Assembly: GCF_018100805.1 (NCBI RefSeq)
Contig: NZ_JAGJEA010000002.1
Location: 496,001 to 560,000, forward strand
Source: Aquimarina sp. MMG016
GTDB taxonomy: Bacteria; Bacteroidota; Bacteroidia; Flavobacteriales; Flavobacteriaceae
Length of the DNA stretch: 64,000 nucleotides
Direction of reading: 5' to 3'
The translations under genes and the position numbers were made by a program. Below the pieces are notes generated by a model that was not told where the DNA came from, made no database searches, and saw nothing but the letters and a program-made list of their open reading frames with translations. Below are positions 8,751 to 17,900 of the stretch, piece after piece (the first letter of the stretch is position 1; every line of letters starts with the position of its first letter).

Positions 8751-10664
8751 ATGAGTAAGGTAATTGTACATAGTTTTTTTTCAGAATTTGATATTAATCT
8801 TTTTAAAGCGGGTAAACATTATCGTTTGTATGAAAAATTCGGATCACATATCACGACCGTAGATGGTGTAGAAGGCACATATTTTGCGGTTTGGGCACCT
8901 TCTGCAAAATCAGTCTCTGTAATCGGAGACTTTAATTACTGGATAGAGGGAGAACATCAACTTAATGTACGTTGGGATGAATCAGGGATTTGGGAAGGTT
9001 TTATTCCCGGTGCCGGAAAAGGTAGTGTATACAAGTACAAAATACAATCTAACAACAATGATATTAAGACTGAAAAAGCAGATCCTTATGCCAGACGCTG
9101 TGAACACCCACCAAAAACAGCTTCTGTAGTTTGGGATGATTCATATAAATGGGATGATGCTAAATGGATGAAAAAACGCAAAAAGAATAACGCTATTGAT
9201 GCTCCATTTTCGGTATACGAAGTACATCTTAGTTCTTGGAAGAAAAAAGTAGAAGATAATAACCGCTCTTTATCATATACAGAATTAGCAGATGAATTGG
9301 TAGATTATGTAAAAGAAATGCAGTTTACCCATGTAGAGCTTATGCCTATTATGGAGTATCCTTACGACCCTTCTTGGGGATATCAATTAACAGGTTATTT
9401 TGCACCTACCTCACGTTTCGGATATCCTGAAGAGTTTAAATTACTAGTGGATAAATTACACCAAAACGATATCGGAATTATTTTAGATTGGGTTCCTTCA
9501 CATTTTCCAGAAGATGCTCATGGACTAGGTTTTTTCGATGGATCCTGTCTTTATGAACACCCTGACAAAAGAAAAGGATATCACCCAGATTGGAAAAGTT
9601 TGATCTTTAATTATGGCAGGAATGAGGTAAAAAGCTTCCTTATTAGTAACGCAATTTTCTGGTTAGATCAATATCACGCTGATGGGCTGAGAGTTGATGC
9701 AGTAGCTTCTATGCTGTTTTTAGATTATTCCAGAGAGGATGGGGAATGGGAACCTAATATCTATGGAGGAAGAGAAAACCTGGAAGCTATAGCTTTTATG
9801 AAGGAACTAAATGAAGAAGTGTATGCCAGTTTTCCTGATGTGCAGACCATTGCAGAAGAATCAACATCATTTCCTATGGTATCCAAACCTACATATCTTG
9901 GAGGTTTAGGTTTTGGAATGAAATGGATGATGGGATGGATGCATGATACGTTACAATATTTTGCAAAAGAACCTATCTACCGCAAGCATCATCAAAATGA
10001 TCTAACTTTTAGTATGACATATGCATTTACAGAAAATTTTATGCTTCCATTATCCCACGATGAAGTTGTTTATGGTAAACGCAGTATTATAGGTAGAATG
10101 CCGGGTGATGAATGGCAGCAATTTGCCAACTTAAGATTACTATACAGTTATATGTTCACACACCATGGCGCAAACCTACTCTTTATGGGAGCTGAGTTTG
10201 GGCAAAGAGAAGAATGGGATTTCCAAAGTAGTCTTGATTGGCATTTACTGCAGTATGATTATCACTCCGGAATAAAAAAACTGATTACTGATCTTAATAA
10301 ATTATATAAGAAACAACCTGCCTTATATGAACAGCAATTTAGTGCTTCAGGTTTCGAATGGATTAGTTATGATGATCATGAGAACTCTATTGTAGCTTAT
10401 ATCAGAAAAGGTAATGATGAAGAAAATTCGCTTATTATGGCATGTAATCTTACTCCGGTTCCTAGATCAGGTTATCGTATCGGGCTTCCTAATGCGGGCA
10501 AATTGATTCAAGTATTTAATAGTGATGATAAAAAATATGGAGGTAGCGGAGTTTCTAATAAAAAAGAAATACAGATTGATCATATCGGTTGGAATCATCG
10601 TGAATATTCAGCTGAAATTATGATTCCTCCTCTTGGAGCTATTGCATTCAAAATTGAAAAATAA
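8751..10664 (+). CDS. glgB: 1,4-alpha-glucan branching enzyme
   Basis: 637 residues, lacking the extra N-terminal domain of longer GlgB proteins. It introduces alpha-1,6 branches into glycogen. A CBM48 domain (FAVWAPSAKSVSVIGDFNYW, about 45-64) precedes the GH13_9 barrel. Region I is DWVPSHFPEDAHGL; the nucleophile D316 lies in DGLRVDAVASML; the acid/base E369 lies in TIAEESTSFP; and the third acid lies in PLSHDEVVYGK. It is the last gene of the glgE-mak-glgB unit and would serve both the GlgA and GlgE elongation routes. About 190 bases separate it from the GH31 gene, where two palindromic operator-like sites lie. Confidence 0.97.
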   Translation: MSKVIVHSFFSEFDINLFKAGKHYRLYEKFGSHITTVDGVEGTYFAVWAPSAKSVSVIGDFNYWIEGEHQLNVRWDESGIWEGFIPGAGKGSVYKYKIQSNNNDIKTEKADPYARRCEHPPKTASVVWDDSYKWDDAKWMKKRKKNNAIDAPFSVYEVHLSSWKKKVEDNNRSLSYTELADELVDYVKEMQFTHVELMPIMEYPYDPSWGYQLTGYFAPTSRFGYPEEFKLLVDKLHQNDIGIILDWVPSHFPEDAHGLGFFDGSCLYEHPDKRKGYHPDWKSLIFNYGRNEVKSFLISNAIFWLDQYHADGLRVDAVASMLFLDYSREDGEWEPNIYGGRENLEAIAFMKELNEEVYASFPDVQTIAEESTSFPMVSKPTYLGGLGFGMKWMMGWMHDTLQYFAKEPIYRKHHQNDLTFSMTYAFTENFMLPLSHDEVVYGKRSIIGRMPGDEWQQFANLRLLYSYMFTHHGANLLFMGAEFGQREEWDFQSSLDWHLLQYDYHSGIKKLITDLNKLYKKQPALYEQQFSASGFEWISYDDHENSIVAYIRKGNDEENSLIMACNLTPVPRSGYRIGLPNAGKLIQVFNSDDKKYGGSGVSNKKEIQIDHIGWNHREYSAEIMIPPLGAIAFKIEK

Positions 10665-10733
10665 TAATGTTTTTTACCAAAAAATTTAAGATTAATTCCT
10701 GTGTAGTTTAAACAATTGTTAATTCATCAGTAA

Positions 10734-10786
10734 TTCAAACGTTTTCGTAATTTTTTCTTAATAAATAGTAGTAAAAAACGTTTTTA
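10734..10786. promoter_or_regulatory. Two candidate LacI-type operators upstream of the GH31 gene
   Basis: Two palindromes share an AAACGTTTT core: TTCAAACGTTTTCG at 10734-10747 and AAAAAACGTTTTTA at 10773-10786 (6 of 7 half-site positions match in the second). Their centres are about 39 bases apart, close to four helical turns, and they lie some 75-125 bases before the GH31 start. The same core occurs before glgE. A LacI-family maltose/glucan regulator is the natural candidate, but none is encoded here. Confidence 0.4.
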
Positions 10787-10858
10787 ATTTCCGCTAGATA
10801 TTGTTCTTTTACGTTACATAGAATGAAAAGAAACTAGCACTAGAAAAAGAGAATTACT

Positions 10859-13261
10859 ATGATTATTAATACTGAATTAGAGAATAAAGGAAACTTGTTT
10901 CCGGGTAAGATAATTTCCTTTTCGCAGAATGTCGATAAAATCAACTTTACCACAGAAAATGGGGTTATTTTACAAGTAACTATATTAAGAGGGAGTGTTA
11001 TTCGCTTTAGGTATGCTACCGATAATAATTTTGAAAAAGATTTCTCTTATGCTATAAGTGAAAATGGTGCTAGAGGATATAGCATGTTAGAAGTTGAAGA
11101 AAAGGATAAAGAATATGTTATTATCACTTCAAAAATAAACATCTCTATTGCCAAAGAGAATATTCACGTTACTATAACTGATAAAGAAGGAAATATCATT
11201 TGTAAAGATGATTGGGGATTCCACTGGGAGCAAAGCTATGAATATGGTGGTAACATCGTTAAAATGAGTAAAGCCGCACCTCAGGGGGAGTGTTATTATG
11301 GACTGGGCGATAAACCTATGCACCTTAATCTTAAAGGAAAACGAGTTGAGAATTGGGCTACGGACCAATATGCCTTTGGTAAAGATCAGGACCCTATATA
11401 TAAAAGTGTTCCTTTTTATATTGGGATGTATGAAGAACGTGCATATGGGATATTTTTTGACAATACTTTTAGAACATTCTTTGATTTCTGTCACGAGAGA
11501 CGTAACGTAACCAGCTTTTGGGCACAAGGGGGAGAAATGAATTATTATTTCTTCTATGGACCTAATATGCAGGATGTAGTGACAAGATATACAGATTTAA
11601 CCGGTAAACCAGAATTACCTCCATTATGGGCTTTAGGTTATCATCAGTGTAAGTGGAGTTATTATCCGGAAAGTAAGGTTAAAGAAATCACAGGCAAATT
11701 TAGAGAGCTTCAGATTCCTTGTGATGCTATTTACTTAGATATTGATTATATGGATGGTTTCAGGTGTTTTACTTGGAATAAAGAATATTTTCCAGACCCA
11801 AAACGTATGGTCGAAGAATTAGCCGAAGATGGATATAAAACTGTTGTTATTATTGATCCTGGAATTAAAATTGATGATCAATATTCAGTTTATACGGAAG
11901 CAATGGACAAAGATTATTTCTGTAAAAGAGCAGATGGTCCTTATATGAGAGGTAAAGTATGGCCAGGAGAATGTTATTTTCCAGATTTTACCAATCCTGA
12001 AGTAAGAGAATGGTGGGCAGGATTATTTAAAGAAATTATAGATGAGATAGGAGTGAAGGGAGTTTGGAATGATATGAATGAGCCGGCAGTTATGGAAGTT
12101 CCCGGTAAGACTTTTCCGAATGATGTGAGACATAACTATGATGGGAATCCTTGCAGTCATCGCAAAGCGCATAACATTTACGGTACTCAAATGGCTAGAG
12201 CAACCTACGAAGGAATTAAACGATTTGCTTATCCTAAACGTCCGTTTGTAATCACCAGATCAGCATATTCAGGAGCACAGCGTTATACTTCATCTTGGAC
12301 CGGCGATAATGTAGCAACCTGGGAACATTTATGGATTGCTAATATCCAGGCTCAACGGATGAGTATGAGTGGTATGTCTTTTACCGGTAGTGATATTGGC
12401 GGTTTTGCAGAGCACCCAACGGGAGAATTATATGCCAGATGGATACAATTAGGTGTATTCCATCCATTCTGTCGTACACATTCTTCTGGAGATCATGGTA
12501 ATCAGGAACCCTGGACATTTGGAGAAGAAGTAATTGATGTGACCAGAAAATACGTGGAGCTACGATATCAGTTATTACCATATTTATATACAATGTTCTG
12601 GGAGTATGCGGAAGATGGTATTCCTATGCTTAAGTCGTTGGTTTTATATGATCAAATGGATACTCAAACCCACTACAGAACAGATGAGTTTATTTTTGGA
12701 AATCAAATATTAGTTTGCCCTGTACAAGAACCAAATGCTAAGGGAAGAAGGATGTATATTCCACGAGGAAACTGGTATAATTACTGGACAAGGGAATATG
12801 TAAAAGGAGGTATGGAGCAATGGGTAGATGCCGATTTGGATACTATTCCTATGTTTATTAAAGAAGGTGCTATAATTCCTAAATACCCGATACAACAATA
12901 TGTTGGTGAAAAGAAGATTGAAGAATTAAAGCTCGAGGTATACTATAAACAAGGAAACAAAGAAGTATCTAAAGTATATGAAGATGCCCAAGATGGATAT
13001 GATTATGCCAAAGGAAGATTTAGTCTTAGAAGTTTTTCGGTTACCGGAAAAGAAAACGAAGTAATCATCCAACAACACAAAAACGGCACATACATTACAG
13101 AGTATGAAAATATGAGGATAGAATTAATCGGCTTACCGTTTAGTATTAGAGAAATAGAAATTGACAATGTAGTAGTAGAACTAAAGCGTGTACACTTTGA
13201 TTCTAAAACCAATACAATTGTGGTTCCGAAAGACTTTACAGAGCTTCACATTGTTGCCTAA
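10859..13261 (+). CDS. Glycoside hydrolase family 31 alpha-glucosidase
   Basis: 800 residues, complete. It has the N-terminal GH31 beta-sandwich (about 20-250), then the catalytic barrel opening with PPLWALGYHQCKWSYYPES. The nucleophile is D405 in GVWNDMNEP and the acid/base is D483 in SSWTGDN; FTGSDIGGF and WIQLGVFHPFCRTHSS complete the active site. A C-terminal beta domain follows (GNWYNYW, then VDADLDTIPMFIKEGAIIP). There is no signal peptide, so it probably acts in the cytoplasm on maltodextrins or glycogen breakdown products. The AAACGTTTT-type palindromes upstream suggest its own sugar-responsive promoter. It converges with the defence-like operon and ends 36 bases before the CHAT-TPR stop. 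Confidence 0.95.
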   Translation: MIINTELENKGNLFPGKIISFSQNVDKINFTTENGVILQVTILRGSVIRFRYATDNNFEKDFSYAISENGARGYSMLEVEEKDKEYVIITSKINISIAKENIHVTITDKEGNIICKDDWGFHWEQSYEYGGNIVKMSKAAPQGECYYGLGDKPMHLNLKGKRVENWATDQYAFGKDQDPIYKSVPFYIGMYEERAYGIFFDNTFRTFFDFCHERRNVTSFWAQGGEMNYYFFYGPNMQDVVTRYTDLTGKPELPPLWALGYHQCKWSYYPESKVKEITGKFRELQIPCDAIYLDIDYMDGFRCFTWNKEYFPDPKRMVEELAEDGYKTVVIIDPGIKIDDQYSVYTEAMDKDYFCKRADGPYMRGKVWPGECYFPDFTNPEVREWWAGLFKEIIDEIGVKGVWNDMNEPAVMEVPGKTFPNDVRHNYDGNPCSHRKAHNIYGTQMARATYEGIKRFAYPKRPFVITRSAYSGAQRYTSSWTGDNVATWEHLWIANIQAQRMSMSGMSFTGSDIGGFAEHPTGELYARWIQLGVFHPFCRTHSSGDHGNQEPWTFGEEVIDVTRKYVELRYQLLPYLYTMFWEYAEDGIPMLKSLVLYDQMDTQTHYRTDEFIFGNQILVCPVQEPNAKGRRMYIPRGNWYNYWTREYVKGGMEQWVDADLDTIPMFIKEGAIIPKYPIQQYVGEKKIEELKLEVYYKQGNKEVSKVYEDAQDGYDYAKGRFSLRSFSVTGKENEVIIQQHKNGTYITEYENMRIELIGLPFSIREIEIDNVVVELKRVHFDSKTNTIVVPKDFTELHIVA

Positions 13262-13267
13262 TAATTT

Positions 13268-13326
13268 AATACTCGGGATATAAATGTAGTTGATAAGTTA
13301 TGACTCTACATTATTTCCCGAGTATT
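13268..13326. terminator. Bidirectional terminator-like hairpin between convergent genes
   Basis: AATACTCGGGA at 13268-13278 pairs exactly with TCCCGAGTATT at 13316-13326, and a second inner pair is formed by ATGTAG against CTACAT (near 13284-13289 and 13305-13310). The stem is about 20 base pairs with an AT-rich loop. The right arm lies inside the last codons of the CHAT-TPR gene, so its stop codon sits in the loop. Confidence 0.6.
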
Positions 13327-14821
13327 CTTCTTTTAAATCATCTAATAAATTTAGATCATTTTTGGCTTTTTTAGTCCACTCCTGTATTTTTTTTGTTTCA
13401 CCAAGTTGAGAATAACATTTAATGATTCCGCTATAAATAACAGCTTTACGAGAATACCCTTGTTCCAAAGCTTTTACAAAACATTTTATAGCCTTATCAA
13501 AATCTTTCAGTTTTTCGTGTGCCAGCCCTAAGTTATAGTGTGCACTATTTTCATTTGGATTTAACTCTAATGTCTGGTTCCAATCTTCAATAGCTTTGTT
13601 CAAATTTTCATCGATTTTAGGGTTAATCTGATAATAAGAAAACCCACGATCAAAGTACGTCGTGCTTAAATTAGAAGAGATTTCCCAATTATTATTGATT
13701 TCTATTGCTTGAGAATAATCCTCAATAGCTAATTCATAATTTTCATTTTTGCTATGACATAAACCTCGTTCAGAAAATGCTGCAGAATAATCATTATTTT
13801 TCTCAATAGCCTTAGAATAATATTCTATAGCAAGCTCATAATTCTGCAATTGAGACTGACCAAGTCCTCTATTATACCAACTATTGGCATTGTCTAAATT
13901 GGGGTCAGAAAGAATTTTTTCATTAATTGCTTTTACATCTTCATTGGTTAAATTTAACCCACTTTGTAAATACGATAATGCTGTAAAAGAAGAATCTGAT
14001 AGCGGAAATTCATCTCTTAAAATAGCTTTTAGATTTTTCTCATACTCTATGATACCATTATTATATTCTTGTAGTTTCCAAATTTTATCATCAATGATTT
14101 TTTTAGCTTCAGCTTCTGTAAGTCCCATTTTTCTGCCGGTAAGCGTTAATCCATTAATCAAAGTAGTTACCGCATTTCCTTTGGGATTTGAGATTAAAGA
14201 AAAGGCAGAATCCACTTCAGAAGCAAACCTTACACCTGGTGAGCCATAAATAATAACCGGTTTAAGATGCTCCTCTAAATTTCCATCAAATTGAATTGCA
14301 ATACATCCTAAATTAAATGCTTTTTTAAGGCTTTCTGTGGACAGATCAGGATTCAATGCTGTATAAAATCCAGATGAAAAATTAATAGCTGCATCATCAG
14401 ATATTTCGCTTTTGGTACCTATTACTATCGGAATAAATTGAGCAATTGCTTTTGATTGTCTTTCTGCATAACAAGTATTTACTATTACACATTTAACATA
14501 ATCCGTAACCAAATTAAACAAGGACGCTAATGCCTCCGGAGGTATCGTTTTGGATTTACCATATTCATCTTCAAAGCAGAGTTCACCCTCAGAAGAACCA
14601 TGTCCTGAAAAATGTACAATTTGTGGTTTATAGTTCATGATTTCGTTCATTACATCATTTGGCTTAGTTGCCAGATGATCTTTTATCTCAAAATGAACGT
14701 TGGCTGATAACTTATCTCTAACTGATTGTAGTTCTTTTCCTAAATGCAATCTTGATTCATTGCTAGGATCAGATGCTAGAAATAAAATTCTTAAATTTTG
14801 TTTTTCTATTAGATTTTCCAT
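13298..14821 (-). CDS. CHAT-domain protease with TPR repeats
   Basis: 507 residues, last gene of the five-gene minus-strand operon. Residues 10-200 are a CHAT (caspase-HetF-associated) domain: catalytic His74 in VHFSGHGS and Cys117 in VIVNTCYAE, with a FVPIVIG-like strand (FIPIVIGTKSEI) that is characteristic of the fold. Residues about 215-305 form a small helical region (MGLTEAEAKKIIDD, then SYLQSGLNLTNEDVKAINEKI) that could be an effector-associated adaptor domain; this is a guess from its position and shape. Residues about 313-480 are four to five TPR repeats (YNRGLGQSQLQNYELAIEYY). CHAT domains are caspase-fold cysteine proteases activated by sensor proteins in bacterial conflict systems. 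It lies 89 bases after the STAND ATPase gene. Confidence 0.88.
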   Translation of the reverse strand: MENLIEKQNLRILFLASDPSNESRLHLGKELQSVRDKLSANVHFEIKDHLATKPNDVMNEIMNYKPQIVHFSGHGSSEGELCFEDEYGKSKTIPPEALASLFNLVTDYVKCVIVNTCYAERQSKAIAQFIPIVIGTKSEISDDAAINFSSGFYTALNPDLSTESLKKAFNLGCIAIQFDGNLEEHLKPVIIYGSPGVRFASEVDSAFSLISNPKGNAVTTLINGLTLTGRKMGLTEAEAKKIIDDKIWKLQEYNNGIIEYEKNLKAILRDEFPLSDSSFTALSYLQSGLNLTNEDVKAINEKILSDPNLDNANSWYNRGLGQSQLQNYELAIEYYSKAIEKNNDYSAAFSERGLCHSKNENYELAIEDYSQAIEINNNWEISSNLSTTYFDRGFSYYQINPKIDENLNKAIEDWNQTLELNPNENSAHYNLGLAHEKLKDFDKAIKCFVKALEQGYSRKAVIYSGIIKCYSQLGETKKIQEWTKKAKNDLNLLDDLKEEYSGNNVES

Positions 14822-14910
14822 GGTACTGTTTTTTTGTTAATAATAGTTCATGAAAAAAGGGGGTAATTTAATTTCTATATCATAATAATTGTTCAAGTTA
14901 TGTATTACTA

Positions 14911-17900
14911 TCAAGGGCTTTCTTGAAGAACATCCGTATCAATGGTTCTTTTTTCAATTTCTTTATCAAAATGAAGAAAGTCCCATTTCTTTATATTTCC
15001 ATTACTATCACCAGATATAATATATTTTCCATCTAAAGAAAAAGTAGCAGCGGTGACAATACTATTATGCCTTATCAGGCTTGGGATTTGTTCGAATTTG
15101 TCATTCTTAAACTTATATATCTGTACAGTTTTATCATTACTAGCGGTCAGTAACATACTATTATCATAAAATTCTACATCCTCTATATCACCAGTATGAA
15201 AAGTAAGCTCGGCTATTTTTTTGAAATGATTAGATTGATCGATCTTCCATACTAGTGCCTTGTTATCCCAACTTCCGGAGACCATGTATTCACCATTTTT
15301 AGAAAAGTCTATATCCGTTACTTTATCTGTATGTCCGGCTATAGTATCTATAACTTTATTGTTCTTATAAATATAAATTTGATTATCATCACTAGCTATA
15401 GCTATAATTTTTCTTATAGTATTATACTTGATTACATTTACACCTGTAATAATATCAGTATTGTCCAGAACCATATTACCTCTCTGAGTGATGTTTAGAG
15501 AATTAACAGCTGCAGGTTTTTGCTCAACTAAAGGTATTTCTTGATTGACAATACTATCATCAGATTCACTCAAGTCATTTGTCAAGATTTTTGTATTTAT
15601 ATTATTCTTTTTTCCATAAGAAATCAATACTTCATTAAGTTCCTTAAACTGAATTTCCGCAATTTCTCCATCCATTTTATTAGATGCAACGGCTACAGGT
15701 TTTATAATCCATACTTTAATGGTTTGATCTTCTCCACTAGTAATAATATAATCTTTATCGATAAACGAAACATTACGTATAGCATCAGTATGCCCTATAA
15801 ACTCCTTTAAAACAGTATTGTCAGAGCACCATAAACTAGCAGTTTTATCATAACAACCAATAAGTATTTGTCCATCCAGCACATCTATAGCGCTTATTCC
15901 TTCATCGCTTTTATAATCCAGATTACGAAAGTTATTTAGATTGGAGTCATACCACTTGACGCCATTACTGAAACCTAATAATATTGAATTGTTCTTTAAT
16001 ATTTCAAAAGAATAGATGTAATCATTTTCAACATTTTTTCCTTGAAAGATATTGCTAATAGTATCCGTACTTTTAAATAAGTTATTATCCCCATGTAGTA
16101 CTAGATAGTTATCCCTATTACCGGGAAAGCTTTTTATTGTTCTAATGTCATTTTCAAACTCCTTAAGTTTGGTTATTGAATTCTTCTTACCTGAATTGGC
16201 TAAATAATCTAAATTTACCTGGAGAACTTCATTATCTGCGCCAATAAGGAATTTATAATTATTTTGATGTTCTATATCACTTATTCGATTTCCAAATACT
16301 GGTATTTCTCTATCTCCATGTATAGAGTCTAATACCACCGGATTTCCTTGATTATTTAATAGCTTTAATCTTATACTTTTTTCTGATGGTTCTTTGATAG
16401 CTATAAAAGTCATTAATTTTCCCTTATCATTTATAAAAGGTTCAAAAGCTACTACATTGTCTTTTTTAAAGATTTTTGCTCCTTGGTCGTTCTTATTTTT
16501 ATAGACTAGAGAACGAGCAATTAATTTATTGTATGCTGTTAAAGCAAATAGATAAAGTGTAGAATCAGCTTTGTCGAGCTTGCGGGTTTTAGTTTTAATA
16601 ATATGTCCTTCACCTAATAGAGAAATACTATTTAAGTAAAAAGGTGTTTTGATGTAATTTTTATAAAACTCGTTTTTAAAACTATTTATGATTCCAAAAT
16701 TTCCAATACCAAGTTTCTTATAACTAAATAGTGAATCATTTTGTAAATATATACTTTCAGATTTCCTGATATGATTAAAAGAGCTTGTTTTATCTGCTTT
16801 ATAATCTCTGAATGCATCACCTGTGCCTTTATAAATATCTTTAGATACTTCATTGATTAAAGCTTGCCGTTTCTGCAGTTTATTGGCTAAAGATAATTCA
16901 TCTTTGGCCTCATTTACTCTTTGAAAATAGATTGCTAACGCAATTAAAGAAAGTAACATCAATACAGATATAACTCTAGAGTAATTAAAGTACTTCTTAA
17001 TTTTTCTATTTTGTTTTTCTTTTTCTAATTCATCCTTTTTACTTTCTTCTATACTTTTAGTAAAAAAATCTGTTCTTTCTTTTAGCAGATCAACATCATC
17101 ATGATAGATTATAAAATCTTTATTCTCATTCATTCTATTAATTTGTTGAGCTGTAAGAAAATCTCCGGCTTCTCCAGTATCTGCATATATATCAAATGAA
17201 GAATCAAAATCTTTTTTGATTAATGATCTAAAATCTTCTTCAATTCTAATATTACTAATAACTTTAGCTATAATATCATGACTAAGTTCTACATGTTCTG
17301 TACTTATATTTAGAATACCTTTTTGATGTAATTCGTCAATAATTTCTGATAAAGTGCTATTATATTCTTCATCATTAGTATTACCCCAAATATCAATTTG
17401 TATTTTATTAGATATTTTTTCACTGTCAATAACATACATTTGATCTTGTAATCGTATAGGAATCCTTTTTTTAAGATCATTTTTAGCTCTAAAATGTCTT
17501 AGAAATTTGATTACAGAATCATTATGTTCTTTTCTGTTATTAAGCATATTACTGGCATTGCGTAATATCTTATTATTAACTTCTCGAATATATTTTTCAA
17601 GTACATTTTCTATCGATCCAAACTCTCTAATTTCCTGTTCATTAAACTCTATTGGTGGGTAATCACCATAAGCTTCTTTAATATGCTTAGGAATATTATT
17701 TTTGTAGGTTTTATAAAGGTCTATCTTATATAATCGATCAAGATAAACCTGTAGAAAAGGTAAATGATAGCTAATTTCGGTATCTTCTTGGATCTTAATC
17801 TGATCTACAATAAGAGAAATTCTATTTCGCTTTTCTACATCAGACAATTCCGCTCTTTGGTTTACATCATTATGATCTTTATATTTATTGATATTAAATC

